Positions 28,390 through 37,211 are shown, counted from the stretch's first letter. The stretch: DNA of 64,000 nucleotides from Streptomyces peucetius (GCF_025854275.1 NZ_CP107567.1:682001-746000); one strand, 5' to 3'. The notes: generated from the letters alone by a model not told the origin. Program-made: numbers and translations.

Positions 28390-29265
28390 TCACGCCCTGA
28401 CCGGGGTGTAGCCGTGGTCCGCGGCGTAGGCGGCGAAGGTCTGTCTGGGGGTTCCGTCTGTCCGCAGGAAGTAGGTCCCCAGGGTGGCGGCGAGGTTCTC
28501 GAGGGCCTTGCCGAGCATGGCGGCGCTCATGCGCACGGCTGCTTCTCGGGAGTGCTGTCCCTGGACGGCGAGGTCAGCGGCGTAGTCGGCCATCGCCGCC
28601 AGGGCCGTGTCGGGTTCGCCGTCGTGGAAGTAGTAGGTCTCGGCGTGCTGGGTCAGGTCGATGCGGACGTGGTTCACGTCCTCGGCGAGCTGTTGGAGCA
28701 AAACCGCGGTGGCCGTCGTCCCGGGCGGAGGCGGGAGACCCGTGGTGCGCAGCGACGACAGACGCGTGGCCAGCAGCCGCCGGCGGGTCAGCGCGGGGTA
28801 GATCTGGCTGATCCAGGAGACGGCGGCCGTCAGCAGGGCGAAGCCGATCAGGGCCTCCAAGGGGGCGGCGACGCGGAGCCACGCGTCGGTGGGGGCGATG
28901 TCGCCCAGGCCGAGGGTGCCGACCATGACCAGGGAGAAGTACAGGCCGTCCACGATGTCGGTGCGCTCCTCGGGCCGGAGGCCGGGACCATAGGAGAAGC
29001 CGTCGGGGATGTGGGGCCAGTAGACGAGAGTCCATCCGGCCACGATGATCAGAGCCCACATGAGGATCACGGCGATCATCGCCAGCGGGCCGGCCAGGGC
29101 CGCGACCGTGCCGTCGGCGCCGAAACGGCGGACCAGCCGCCACAGCCCCGTCATCACCGCCGTGCTCAGGCTGCCCCGGCCGGTGGGGTGCCACAGGGTG
29201 TGGAACAGATCGCGCAGGGCGACCAGCACCAGCAGCACCCCTGCCGCCGTGATCAGCCACTCCAC
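28390..29265 (-). CDS. Two-TM potassium channel family protein
   Basis: A 291-residue ion-channel protein. Membrane segments lie near residues 3-20, 58-82 and 130-155. The pore loop has TLGLGD (residues 117-122) where most potassium channels have T-V-G-Y/F-G-D. The last ~130 residues form a cytoplasmic helical domain with no recognised RCK motif. Such proteins occur in other streptomycetes, so the filter variant is probably native. It lies 272 bp after the start of mnhA on the same strand with its own leader space; no promoter is evident. Confidence 0.82.
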   Translation of the reverse strand: MEWLITAAGVLLVLVALRDLFHTLWHPTGRGSLSTAVMTGLWRLVRRFGADGTVAALAGPLAMIAVILMWALIIVAGWTLVYWPHIPDGFSYGPGLRPEERTDIVDGLYFSLVMVGTLGLGDIAPTDAWLRVAAPLEALIGFALLTAAVSWISQIYPALTRRRLLATRLSSLRTTGLPPPPGTTATAVLLQQLAEDVNHVRIDLTQHAETYYFHDGEPDTALAAMADYAADLAVQGQHSREAAVRMSAAMLGKALENLAATLGTYFLRTDGTPRQTFAAYAADHGYTPVRA

Positions 29266-29582
29266 GCTGCGCCTCCTTCTCCACCCGCCCCTGCTCGGCG
29301 TTCGACTGAGTGCCCGCCGTGCCCGTCACCGCGACGCGCCGTGCGGGCGGCTCGGCGTCGTCCGGCCGGGCCGGTCCCGTGCACGGAACCGTCGTCGGGC
29401 CGTGGCACGGGCTGTTCGACGGCGGATCACCACTCGGGTACCCGGACCGGGTCGCGGGACACGGAACACGTGGTCTCGGGACACGGGCCGGGACGACGGC
29501 GGCCGGCGCGGTGGTCCGGCTGTCCGGCGGCGGGTGCCGGCCGGCGCGGTACGGGGCGTGGGCCCGGGCCGCTCCCCGCGGT
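29266..29582. other. Gap, 317 bp, no gene
   Basis: Very GC-rich spacer between the channel gene and the EamA gene. I see only a short imperfect direct repeat, CGGGACACGG, at about 29455 and 29485, and no reading frame with protein-like character. Confidence 0.5.
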
Positions 29583-30554
29583 TCAACGCCGGGACTCGGC
29601 CCGGGTCGCGCCGATGCCGGCGGCCACCACCAGCGCGGTTCCGGCGAGTTGCAGGACCCCGGGCGTCTGCGCGATGAGGACCATGCCCGCCAGGAGACTG
29701 ACGGCCGGTTCCAGACCGGCCAGGGTGCCGTACGTGGTCTTCCCGATGCGCTGGAGGGCCTTCATCTCCAGCAGGAACGGCACCAGCGGCATGAGCACCG
29801 CGATTCCCGCCGCGGCGGCCGCCGTCTGCCAGGTGAGGGCCGCCAGTGCGCCCGGCGCCCCGAACGGCGCGGCGGCGACGGCCGCGACCGCCAGGGACAC
29901 CGCCAACGCGTGCGGTGCCGAGAGCCGGCTGCCGACGTGGGCGGTCCCGACGACGTACAGCGCCCAGCAGGCCGCCGAGCCCAGGCCGAAGAGCACGCCG
30001 GTCAGGCTCGTGGCACCCGTCCATGGCGAGGTGAGCAGTACGACTCCGGCTCCGGCCAGCGCCAGCCAGGCGAGCTCTCTGCGCCGGGACGACGCGAGGA
30101 CGGCGACGGCGAGCGGGCCGAGGAACTCCAGCGCCGTGGCGGTGCCCAGCGGCAGACGCGCGGCGGCTTCGGAGAACAGCAGCATCATCCCCGCGCTGGC
30201 GACGCCGAGGAGGCCGGTCGCCAGCAGATCGCGCGGCGGGGTCGTGCGCAGCGTCCGCCACAGCGACCTCCCGGTGAACACGGTGAGGAAGACGGCGGCG
30301 AACGTGAGGCGCAGCCAGGTCGTGCCCGCCGGACCGAGGGAGTGGAACAGCTCGGTCGCCAGTGCGCTGCCGGTGTGCAGCACGACCATGGCGATGAGGA
30401 CGAGTGCCGCCCCCGGCATACGGCGGGGGCGGGCGGCCTGCCCCGTTCCTGTCCGGGCCCGCGCGTCGGCGGCGGGGACGGCGACGACATGAGGAGCGGC
30501 AGGAGCGGCGGGTGTGGCGGTGGCGTGGGTGTTCTCGGTGGTCACCGGACCCAT
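29583..30554 (-). CDS. EamA/RhtA-type DMT exporter
   Basis: A 323-residue transporter of the drug/metabolite superfamily with ten hydrophobic segments in two EamA repeats. A disordered Ala/Pro/Thr-rich N-terminus of about 45 residues precedes the first helix. LGTATALEFLGPLAVAVLAS at the end of the first repeat and YGTLAGLEPAVSLLAGM in the second resemble RhtA, an exporter of threonine/homoserine. Start is ATG 30554 or GTG 30545; neither has a strong ribosome binding site. It is divergent from a LysR regulator, the common arrangement for a regulated exporter. Confidence 0.85.
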   Translation of the reverse strand: MGPVTTENTHATATPAAPAAPHVVAVPAADARARTGTGQAARPRRMPGAALVLIAMVVLHTGSALATELFHSLGPAGTTWLRLTFAAVFLTVFTGRSLWRTLRTTPPRDLLATGLLGVASAGMMLLFSEAAARLPLGTATALEFLGPLAVAVLASSRRRELAWLALAGAGVVLLTSPWTGATSLTGVLFGLGSAACWALYVVGTAHVGSRLSAPHALAVSLAVAAVAAAPFGAPGALAALTWQTAAAAAGIAVLMPLVPFLLEMKALQRIGKTTYGTLAGLEPAVSLLAGMVLIAQTPGVLQLAGTALVVAAGIGATRAESRR

Positions 30555-30629
30555 TGGACCGGCCCCGCTATGTTTCTGTCCACGGGCCGAAAGTGGATCG
30601 ACCGGCCACCATTGGTGGACAATGTGTGG
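30555..30629. promoter_or_regulatory. Shared EamA/LysR promoter with inverted repeats
   Basis: The 75-bp divergent space contains the near-palindrome CCACCATTGGTGG (about 30607-30619), and ATTGG also occurs at the EamA start. Interrupted dyads of this kind are typical LysR binding sites, so the LysR product probably controls both genes from here. Confidence 0.5.
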
Positions 30630-31577
30630 ATGAGCGCGAAGGGCACGGACGGCGGCACGGAGATCGGCCCGCAACAGCTGCCCGACCTGGGGCGGCTGCG
30701 GCTGCTGGTCGAGCTGCACCGGCTGGGCACCATGGCCGCCGTGGCCGCGAGTACCGGATACGGAACCTCGGCCGTCTCCAAGCATCTGGCGGTCCTGGAA
30801 CAGGAGGTCGGCATCCCGCTGCTGGCACCGGTCGGCCGCCGGGTGCAGCTCACACCGGCAGGTGAGCGACTGGTCGAGCACGCGGTGGGCATCCTGGCCG
30901 CGGTCGAGGAAGCGCAGGCCGAACTGCGTGGGACGGCCGATCCGGTCGGGCGGGTGCGGCTGGCGAGCTTCTTCACGGCGGTCGAGCCGGTGGTGCTGCC
31001 GGCGCTGGCCCGTCTGCGGGAGCAGTATCCGCGGGTCGCGGTGGAGGTGTACGAGCACGAGCCGGAGCACACGGCCCGGCTGCTGCGGTCGGGAAGTGCC
31101 GACCTGGGCGTGGTGTACGACTACAGCCTCGTACCGCGCGCCGTGCCGCCTGGTCTGAGCGCCCGGCAGTTCGAGGAGCAACCGCTGTACCTGGCCGTTC
31201 CCGCGAACCATCCGGACGCCGGCCGCCCTCTCGCCCTGTCCGGGCTGGCGGAGTTCGCCGGCACGGGCTGGATCGCCAATTCCCGTGGCACCGATGACGA
31301 CGAGCTGGTGCAGCGCGTGTGTGCGATGGCCGGCTTCGTGCCCCGGATCGCCCACCGCGTGGACAGTCTCCATCTGGTCAACAGCCTCGTCGGAGCGGGT
31401 CTCGGGGTGGCCGTGCTCGCGAGCTCCGGTATCGAACGGCACCGGACGGACGTCGCCTTCCGGCCACTGGACCCGCTGGCCGGCACCCGCCGCAGTGCGC
31501 TGCTCGCGCGTGCCGGCCAGTGGTCGTGGCCTCCCGTCGCCGCGCTGGCGGCGATCGTCATGGAAGGCCCCTGCTGA
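30630..31577 (+). CDS. LysR-family transcriptional regulator
   Basis: A 315-residue LysR-type regulator. The N-terminal winged helix (about residues 12-75) has LRLLVELHRLGTMAAVA and TSAVSKHLAVLEQEVGIPLL, the helix-turn-helix of the family. The C-terminal two-lobe effector domain (about 95-300) includes VGRVRLASFFTAVEPVVLPAL. ATG 30630 is assumed; GTG 30624 in the same frame is possible. By position it regulates the divergent EamA exporter and itself. The effector is unknown. Confidence 0.9.
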   Translation: MSAKGTDGGTEIGPQQLPDLGRLRLLVELHRLGTMAAVAASTGYGTSAVSKHLAVLEQEVGIPLLAPVGRRVQLTPAGERLVEHAVGILAAVEEAQAELRGTADPVGRVRLASFFTAVEPVVLPALARLREQYPRVAVEVYEHEPEHTARLLRSGSADLGVVYDYSLVPRAVPPGLSARQFEEQPLYLAVPANHPDAGRPLALSGLAEFAGTGWIANSRGTDDDELVQRVCAMAGFVPRIAHRVDSLHLVNSLVGAGLGVAVLASSGIERHRTDVAFRPLDPLAGTRRSALLARAGQWSWPPVAALAAIVMEGPC

Positions 31578-31620
31578 CCGCGGTCGACGGACGGTCGCCG
31601 TGCGGGCCGCCGACGTCCCG

Positions 31621-31809
31621 TCAGCCGGGCGGCCGGCCGGTGCGGAGCATGTGCCGGACAGCCGACCCGGCCGGCCCCTGGGTCGCGGGAATGCCGTAGG
31701 CGCCCTCGTCTCCGAGGCGGGGCAGCACTGCCGCGACGGTGACACCCTCCTCGTACAGCTCGATCACGCGGGGATTGCTGTAGGAGTCACGGCAGACGGC
31801 GGGGGTGCC
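31621..31809 (-). pseudogene. C-terminal remnant of DNA topoisomerase IB
   Basis: About 60 codons resemble the end of bacterial topoisomerase IB: GTPAVCRDSYSNPRVIELYE, including the region of the catalytic tyrosine, followed by EGVTVAAVLPRLGD and a TQGPAGSAVRHML tail. Upstream in the same frame the similarity stops abruptly and no catalytic core is present. It is a truncated leftover, in the space between the LysR and ChaB genes. Confidence 0.6.
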
Positions 31810-31892
31810 CGCCGGGACGGCGCACAGGGGGCTGCGGCCGTTTCGGCCGCAGCTGCCAGGGCACCCGCCATGCATCGCATCGGAGGTGAACC

Positions 31893-32294
31893 ATGCCAGG
31901 ACGCGAAGAGCTTCCTTCGACACTGGAGCGCTCGCCCAAGGACGCGCAGCGCACCTGGATCAAGGCCCACGACTCGGCTGTCGAGCAGTACGGGGAGGGT
32001 GAGCGGGCCCACCGGGTCGCCTTCAGCGCGTTGAAGCACAAGTACGAGAAGGTCGCGGACCACTGGGAGCGGAAGGAGCAGGGCCGCAAGGGCCCCTCCG
32101 ACCCGCGCGCCGCGACTCCGCGGCAGAAGCCGGCCCGCAGTGGTGAGGGCGTCGACGAGAACGCCACCGTGCAGCACCTGTACGAGGTGGCCCGGCGCCT
32201 GGACATAGGCGGCCGGTCGAAGATGAGCAGGGCGGAACTGCTCGAGGCGATCCGCAAGGAGAACCGTTCGAAGACGCGTGAAGCCCGGTCCTGA
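31893..32294 (+). CDS. ChaB domain protein with Rho N-terminal-like tail
   Basis: A 133-residue soluble protein. Residues ~5-62 match ChaB (LPSTLERSPKDAQRTWIKAH, then AVEQYGEGERAHRVAFSALK). The last ~45 residues (VQHLYEVARRLDIGGRSKMSRAELLEAIRKEN) look like a Rho N-terminal/SAP-like helical motif that binds nucleic acid. The linker is basic and disordered. E. coli ChaB was named as a cation-transport regulator but its biochemistry is poorly defined; in actinomycetes the ChaB-Rho_N form is common. GGAGGTG precedes the ATG. Confidence 0.88.
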   Translation: MPGREELPSTLERSPKDAQRTWIKAHDSAVEQYGEGERAHRVAFSALKHKYEKVADHWERKEQGRKGPSDPRAATPRQKPARSGEGVDENATVQHLYEVARRLDIGGRSKMSRAELLEAIRKENRSKTREARS

Positions 32295-32341
32295 CAGGGG
32301 CGGCGTGGGCAGGCGCACGGGACCGCCGACCGACAGGAGCC

Positions 32342-33391
32342 ATGTATGAGCAGCAGCCGGACGGGTGCCGCATGAGCCGCAACAGCGACTACGGGAAGCG
32401 GCAGTTCAAGCGGTCGCCCAGCCACTTCACCGACCGCATCACTCGGGACGGGAGGGACGGCTGGCCGGTGGAGCCCGGCCGCTACCGTCTGGTGGTCAGC
32501 CGGGCGTGCCCCTGGGCGAGCCGTGCGCTGGTCTCCCGCCGCCTGCTGGGCCTGGAGGACGCGCTCCCGGTCGCCGTGGCCGATCCGGTCCAGGACGACC
32601 GCAGTTGGCGCTTCACCCTGGATCCCGGCGGCAAGGACCCCGTGCTCGGCATCCGGTACCTCTTCGAGGCGTACGACGCACGGGAGACGGACTACCCGGG
32701 GGGTGTCAGTGTGCCCGCCGTGGTGGACGTCCCGACCGGGAAGCTGGTCACCAACGACTACCTGCGCATCACGCTGGACCTGGCGACGGAGTGGCGTGAG
32801 CTGCATCGCCCGGGCGCGCCCGATCTGTATCCCGAGGCGCTGCGCGCGGAGATCGACGCGGTGATGGACGACATCTACCGCGACCTCAACAACGGCGTCT
32901 ACCGTGCCGGTTTCGCGACGGGTCAGCAGGAGTACGAGGAGGCGTACACGGACGTCTTCCGCCGGCTGGACGCCGTGACCGAGCGCCTGAGGGATCAGAG
33001 GTATCTGGTCGGCGACACCGTCACCGAGGCCGACATCCGGCTGTTCACGACCCTGGTGCGGTTCGACGCGGTGTACCACGGCCACTTCAAGTGCAACCGC
33101 TACAAGATCGCGGAGAACGAGGTGCTGTGGGGGTACCTCCGCGACCTCTACCAGACCCCGGGCTTCGGCGACACGGTGGACTTCGACCACATCAAGCGGC
33201 ACTACTACACGGTCCACACCGGCATCAATCCCACCGGCATCGTTCCGGCGGGGCCCGATCTGTCGGGGCTGACCACCCCGCACCACCGGGAGAGGCTCGG
33301 CGGCCGCCCCTTCGGGGACGGCATTCCGCCGGGGCCGCCGCCGGCGGGAGAACGGATCGCGCCGGACGGCACCGCTCCCGCACGGCCCTGA
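32342..33391 (+). CDS. Glutathione S-transferase family protein, glutathionyl-hydroquinone reductase (YqjG/ECM4) type
   Basis: A 349-residue member of the xi-class GST family. SRACPWASR (C56) is the catalytic cysteine motif of glutathionyl-hydroquinone reductases, followed by the thioredoxin-like domain and an all-alpha C-terminal domain (about 170-300) with DIRLFTTLVRFDAVYHGHFK. Actinomycetes make mycothiol rather than glutathione, so the physiological thiol may differ. The start could be ATG 32342 (AGGAG rather close) or ATG 32372. The last ~40 residues are Pro/Gly-rich. It is followed by a short hairpin and appears monocistronic. Confidence 0.88.
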   Translation: MYEQQPDGCRMSRNSDYGKRQFKRSPSHFTDRITRDGRDGWPVEPGRYRLVVSRACPWASRALVSRRLLGLEDALPVAVADPVQDDRSWRFTLDPGGKDPVLGIRYLFEAYDARETDYPGGVSVPAVVDVPTGKLVTNDYLRITLDLATEWRELHRPGAPDLYPEALRAEIDAVMDDIYRDLNNGVYRAGFATGQQEYEEAYTDVFRRLDAVTERLRDQRYLVGDTVTEADIRLFTTLVRFDAVYHGHFKCNRYKIAENEVLWGYLRDLYQTPGFGDTVDFDHIKRHYYTVHTGINPTGIVPAGPDLSGLTTPHHRERLGGRPFGDGIPPGPPPAGERIAPDGTAPARP

Positions 33392-33405
33392 TCGCCTCCG
33401 CCAAA

Positions 33406-33462
33406 GGCCCCGCGGTGGGGGCCGTACTTCACGCAGCTCATGTCCTTCACGCAGCTGACGTC
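33406..33462 (+). repeat. Hairpin and 18-bp tandem repeat
   Basis: GGCCCC and GGGGCC (33406-33423) form a small hairpin just after the reductase gene. Immediately next come two tandem 18-bp units, CTTCACGCAGCTCATGTC at 33427 and CTTCACGCAGCTGACGTC at 33445, differing at two positions. Function unknown. Confidence 0.5.
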
Positions 33463-33492
33463 CTTCTCGTAGCGTCCGAGCCCCTCGGACGC

Positions 33493-33509
33493 ATACCCCC
33501 CTCCGGTAT
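33493..33509. promoter_or_regulatory. CsoR-type copper operator upstream of copZ
   Basis: ATACCCCCCTCCGGTAT lies 30 bases before the copZ start, probably overlapping the promoter. It matches the 17-bp box pattern found elsewhere in the window. Confidence 0.65.
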
Positions 33510-33538
33510 AGTTGGAGACAAAGGGAAGGAGTGATCCG

Positions 33539-33757
33539 ATGGTTCAGGACGTGTACGACGTGAAGGGCATGACGTGCGACCACTGCGTGCGCGCGGTGAC
33601 GTCGGAGGTCGGCGCACTGCCCGGCGTCGAGCAGGTGGACGTCGACCTCTCCACGGGCGAGGTGACGGTCAGCAGCAGGGACCGGCTCGACTACGACTCG
33701 ATCGCCGCCGCCGTGGACGAGGCGGGATACGAGCTCGTCGGGCGTGACACGAAGTGA
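33539..33757 (+). CDS. copZ: Copper chaperone, CopZ-like HMA protein
   Basis: A 72-residue heavy-metal-associated domain protein. The GMTCDHC motif (C13, C16) would bind one Cu(I) and hand it to a CopA-type ATPase; the rest has the usual beta-alpha-beta-beta-alpha-beta pattern with VDVDLSTGEVTV. Start ATG 33539 follows GGAAGGAG; a longer frame from 33512 reads into the leader. A CsoR-type box lies just upstream, so copper should induce it. A small reading frame overlaps its stop. Confidence 0.92.
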   Translation: MVQDVYDVKGMTCDHCVRAVTSEVGALPGVEQVDVDLSTGEVTVSSRDRLDYDSIAAAVDEAGYELVGRDTK

Positions 33758-33951
33758 CGCCGGGCGCCTGGGAGGCACTGCGACGAACCGCTGCCCACCC
33801 ACTGGTCCGCGTCGTGGCGGTGGCGCTGCTGCAACATGCCGCGTCTCGGCTGGCCGAATCACCCTCCGCCGCCTCGGCCGCCCCGGCCGCACGCGGCGGA
33901 TGCGGGAACCCGGCGGCGACGAAGGCGACGGCAGTCGAACGCCCGGAGTGA
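33754..33951 (+). CDS. Small hypothetical protein, possibly coupled to copZ
   Basis: A 65-residue frame whose GTG overlaps the copZ stop (GTGA), as in coupled genes. The product has a central hydrophobic stretch (PLVRVVAVALLQHA) and an Ala/Pro-rich tail with one cysteine. No family is recognised. It ends 9 bases before a strong terminator hairpin, so the transcript does cover it. Coding is plausible but unproven. Confidence 0.4.
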   Translation: MTPGAWEALRRTAAHPLVRVVAVALLQHAASRLAESPSAASAAPAARGGCGNPAATKATAVERPE

Positions 33952-33959
33952 GGAGCACC

Positions 33960-33990
33960 GAAGGGGCGGACCGATACGGTCCGCCCCTTC
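33960..33990 (+). terminator. Hairpin terminator after the copZ unit
   Basis: GAAGGGGCGGACCG and CGGTCCGCCCCTTC pair perfectly over 14 bp with a 3-base loop. Confidence 0.85.
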
Positions 33991-34088
33991 GTGCCGGGAC
34001 GCCGCCTTCAGCCCCGAGCGGGACAGCGACTGCGACCCCCGCCCACCCGGCTCGGGAAGGCCGGCCGGCACTCTCCCCCTTGCGCCAT

Positions 34089-34137
34089 ATACGCCTGGGG
34101 GGTATACATGGAGGCTCCAGATACCCCCTAGGGGTAT
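34089..34137. promoter_or_regulatory. Two CsoR-type copper operators
   Basis: ATACGCCTGGGGGGTAT (34089-34105) and the perfect palindrome ATACCCCCTAGGGGTAT (34121-34137) lie 15 bases apart, just ahead of the HMA/copA/csoR operon. The second box is 18 bases from the ATG, so bound CsoR would block initiation. Confidence 0.85.
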
Positions 34138-34154
34138 GATTCTCAGGAGGATCC

Positions 34155-34448
34155 ATGTCGGCATGCTGTACACCTGACGGAAGCTGCAACACCGGCGCGG
34201 CAGCTCAGCCCGCGACCGCCACGGCCGTGTCCGACGCCCACACCACCGTCTACAAGGTCGGCGGAGTCGGCAGCGCGCACTGCCAGGGAGTGGTCACCGA
34301 GGCTCTCGGCGGACTCGACGGCGTCCTGGCTGTCGACGTCGAGATCGGCACCGGCCTCGTCACGGTCACCACCGGCGGCGCACCCGAGGACGAGCTGATC
34401 GCGAGCACCGTCGAAGAGGCCGGCTACGCCTACGCCGGCCGCGCCTGA
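34155..34448 (+). CDS. HMA-domain protein with a degenerate metal motif
   Basis: A 97-residue protein with a heavy-metal-associated fold (about 30-97), but the CxxC site is changed: the expected G-M-T-C-x-H-C reads G-V-G-S-A-H-C, so S40 replaces the first cysteine and C43 remains. The N-terminal 30 residues hold three cysteines (C4, C5, C11; MSACCTPDGSC) that could supply ligands. AGGAGG precedes the ATG and two copper operators lie upstream. It leads the copA-csoR operon, so a copper role is likely, as a chaperone with an unusual site or as a sensor. Confidence 0.85.
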   Translation: MSACCTPDGSCNTGAAAQPATATAVSDAHTTVYKVGGVGSAHCQGVVTEALGGLDGVLAVDVEIGTGLVTVTTGGAPEDELIASTVEEAGYAYAGRA

Positions 34449-34517
34449 CATCAGAACCCGGCCGGGGCCGACGGCCCCGGCCCCGATTCGTTACGTTCCC
34501 AGCACGAGGAGCAAGTC

Positions 34518-36788
34518 ATGGGTACCCCGACGACGACAGCCGGCACAGCCGCGGTCGAGCTCGCCATTGGCGGCATGACCTGCGCCTCGTGCGCGGCGCG
34601 TATCGAGAAGAAGCTCAATCGCATGGACGGTGTCGAGGCGACGGTGAACTACGCCACCGAGAAGGCGAAGGTGACCTTCACCGAGGATGTCGCCGTCGCC
34701 GATCTGATCGCCACGGTCGAGGCCACCGGATACACGGCGCACGAGCCCACCCCTCCCCGCCCGGAGAGCAGGGCCGGCGGCACCGACGGGGCCGACGAGG
34801 AGAGCAGGGCGGACGAGGAGCTGCGGCCGTTGCGGCAGCGGTTGGTGACGGCGGTGGTGCTGGCCGTGCCGGTGATCGCGATGGCCATGGTCCCGGCGTT
34901 GCAGATCGAGTACTGGCAGTGGCTGAGTCTGACGCTGGCCGCGCCGGTCGTCACCTACGCCGCGTGGCCGTTCCATCGTGCGGCGTGGACGAACGCGCGG
35001 CATGGTGCGGCGACGATGGACACGCTGATCTCGGTGGGGACGTCGGCGGCGTTCGTGTGGTCGGTGTGGGCGTTGTTCTTCGGGACGGCCGGTACGCCGG
35101 GGATGACGCATCCGTTCGAGTTCACGATCGCGCGCAGTGACGGGGCGGGGAACATCTATCTGGAGGCGGCGGCGGGGGTGACGGCGTTCATCCTGGCGGG
35201 CCGGTACTTCGAGGCGCGGTCGAAGCGGAAGGCGGGTGCGGCGCTCAAGGCGTTGCTGGAGTTGGGGGCGAAGGAGGTCACCGTGGTGCGCGGTGGCCGT
35301 CAGGAGACGATCGCGACCGGGGATCTGGTGGTGGGTGACCGGTTCCTGGTGCGGCCCGGTGAGAAGATCGCCACGGACGGCACGGTGGTGGAGGGGTCGT
35401 CGGCGGTGGATGCGTCGATGCTGACCGGTGAGTCGGTGCCGGTGGAGGTGTCGGTCGGTGACGCGGTGACCGGGGCGACGTTGAACGCGGGTGGCCGGCT
35501 GGTGGTGGAGGCCACCCGGGTGGGGGCGGACACGCAGTTGGCGCGGATGGCGAAGCTGGTGGAGGACGCGCAGAACGGCAAGGCCGCGGCGCAGCGGCTG
35601 GCCGACCGGATCTCCGCGGTGTTCGTGCCCGTCGTGATCGCTCTGGCGCTGGGCACGTTGGGGTTCTGGCTCGGCAACGGCTCGGGGTTGACGGCGGCGT
35701 TCACCGCGGCGGTCGCCGTGTTGATCATCGCCTGCCCCTGTGCGCTGGGTCTGGCCACCCCGACCGCGTTGATGGTCGGCACCGGTCGCGGCGCGCAGCT
35801 GGGGATTCTGATCAAGGGCCCGGAGGTGCTGGAGACCACCCGCAAGGTCGACACCATCGTGCTGGACAAGACCGGCACGGTGACCACCGGGCGGATGACG
35901 CTGCTGGCCGTCCACACCGTCGAGGGCACCGAGGAGAGGGAGGTGCTGCGGCTGGCCGGTGCGCTGGAGAACGCCTCCGAGCACCCCGTCGCCCAGGCCG
36001 TGGCCACCGGCGCCGCCGAGCGGCTCGGCGCCCTGCCGGACCCGGAGGACTTCGCCAACGTCCCCGGCCTGGGCGTGCAGGGCATCGTCGACGGCCACGC
36101 CGTCCTCGTCGGCCGCACCAAACTCCTGGCCGAGTGGTCCATCGAGCTGCCCGCCGATCTGGCCCGGGCCCGGCACGACGCCGAGGCCGCCGGCCGCACC
36201 GCGATCACCGTCGCCTGGGACGGAGCCGCCCGCGCCGTCCTGGAGGTCGCCGACGCCGTCAAGGACACCAGCCCCCAGGCCATCCGCCGCCTGCGCGCCC
36301 TGGGCCTGACCCCGATCCTGCTGACCGGCGACAACAAGACCGTCGCCGACAGCGTCGCCACCGAGGTCGGCATCGACGAGGTCATCGCCGAGGTCATGCC
36401 CGAGGACAAGGTCGACGTCGTCAAACGCCTCCAGGCCGAAGGCCGCAGCGTCGCCATGGTCGGCGACGGCGTCAACGACGCCGCCGCCCTCGCCCAGGCC
36501 GACCTCGGCCTCGCCATGGGCACCGGCACCGACGCCGCCATCGAAGCCGGCGACCTCACCCTCGTCCGCGGCGACCTGAACGCCGCCGCCGACGCCATCC
36601 GCCTCTCCCGCCGCACCCTGGGCACCATCCGCTCCAACCTCTTCTGGGCCTTCGCCTACAACATCGCCGCCCTCCCCCTCGCCGCCGCCGGACTCCTCAA
36701 CCCCATGATCGCCGGAGCCGCCATGGCCTTCTCCTCCGTCTTCGTCGTCGGCAACTCCCTGCGCCTGCGCAGCTTCAAAGCAACCTGA
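34518..36788 (+). CDS. copA: Copper-translocating P1B-type ATPase
   Basis: A 756-residue Cu(I) exporter. One N-terminal HMA domain has GGMTCASC (C22, C25). The membrane metal site is the CPC motif (C406, C408) in [17 protein letters not shown]. The phosphorylated aspartate is D450 in [17 protein letters not shown] holds the HP dipeptide and [16 protein letters not shown] the hinge. The C-terminal helix pair [16 protein letters not shown] matches Cu+ ATPases (YN...P type). GAGGAG lies upstream. It lies between the HMA gene and csoR in one operon, so it is copper-induced. Confidence 0.97.
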   Translation: MGTPTTTAGTAAVELAIGGMTCASCAARIEKKLNRMDGVEATVNYATEKAKVTFTEDVAVADLIATVEATGYTAHEPTPPRPESRAGGTDGADEESRADEELRPLRQRLVTAVVLAVPVIAMAMVPALQIEYWQWLSLTLAAPVVTYAAWPFHRAAWTNARHGAATMDTLISVGTSAAFVWSVWALFFGTAGTPGMTHPFEFTIARSDGAGNIYLEAAAGVTAFILAGRYFEARSKRKAGAALKALLELGAKEVTVVRGGRQETIATGDLVVGDRFLVRPGEKIATDGTVVEGSSAVDASMLTGESVPVEVSVGDAVTGATLNAGGRLVVEATRVGADTQLARMAKLVEDAQNGKAAAQRLADRISAVFVPVVIALALGTLGFWLGNGSGLTAAFTAAVAVLIIACPCALGLATPTALMVGTGRGAQLGILIKGPEVLETTRKVDTIVLDKTGTVTTGRMTLLAVHTVEGTEEREVLRLAGALENASEHPVAQAVATGAAERLGALPDPEDFANVPGLGVQGIVDGHAVLVGRTKLLAEWSIELPADLARARHDAEAAGRTAITVAWDGAARAVLEVADAVKDTSPQAIRRLRALGLTPILLTGDNKTVADSVATEVGIDEVIAEVMPEDKVDVVKRLQAEGRSVAMVGDGVNDAAALAQADLGLAMGTGTDAAIEAGDLTLVRGDLNAAADAIRLSRRTLGTIRSNLFWAFAYNIAALPLAAAGLLNPMIAGAAMAFSSVFVVGNSLRLRSFKAT

Positions 36789-36806
36789 GCGGAGGCTCCA
36801 AGAGAA

Positions 36807-37088
36807 ATGGCCGGTTACGAGCACCAGAAGGACGACGTACTCAGGCGCCTCAAGCGCATCGAAGGCCAGGTGCGCGGCCTGCACCGCATGGTCGACGAAG
36901 ACACCTACTGCATCGACGTCCTCACGCAGATCTCGGCAACGGGTGCCGCGTTGAGGTCATGCGCACTCGCTCTGCTGGACGAACACCTCAACTGCTGCGT
37001 CGCCGAAGCGGTTTCGGCGGGCGGTGACCAGGCCAAGGCCAAGGTGAGTGAGGCCTCGCAGGCCATCGCACGACTCGTGAAGGCGTAA
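36807..37088 (+). CDS. csoR: CsoR copper-sensing repressor
   Basis: A 93-residue DUF156 repressor. The Cu(I) ligands of CsoR are present at the right spacing: C35, H60 and C64 (25 and 4 apart, as in M. tuberculosis C36/H61/C65). RLKRIEGQVRGLHRMVDED is the conserved first helix that contacts DNA. An extra cysteine (C63) precedes C64. It begins 18 bases after copA, so it is autoregulated from the paired boxes. Its expected operator is the palindrome found at several places in this window. Confidence 0.95.
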   Translation: MAGYEHQKDDVLRRLKRIEGQVRGLHRMVDEDTYCIDVLTQISATGAALRSCALALLDEHLNCCVAEAVSAGGDQAKAKVSEASQAIARLVKA

Positions 37089-37114
37089 GAGGCCGGGAAT
37101 CGCCGACACGACCG

Positions 37115-37143
37115 TCCGCCATACCCCGAGGGGGTATGGCGGA
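37115..37143. promoter_or_regulatory. Extended CsoR-type palindrome between csoR and the BlaI-like gene
   Basis: The 17-bp core ATACCCCGAGGGGGTAT is embedded in a 29-bp perfect dyad (13-bp arms, GAG centre). It can act as an operator for the BlaI-M56 pair 69 bases downstream and also as a transcription terminator for the copA-csoR operon. Confidence 0.75.
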
Positions 37144-37211
37144 TCCGTCGTGCAGGCCTCACCCTACGATGTGACACATCGTGAGCGGTTCGGGGCGGGG
37201 AGAGGGACATC

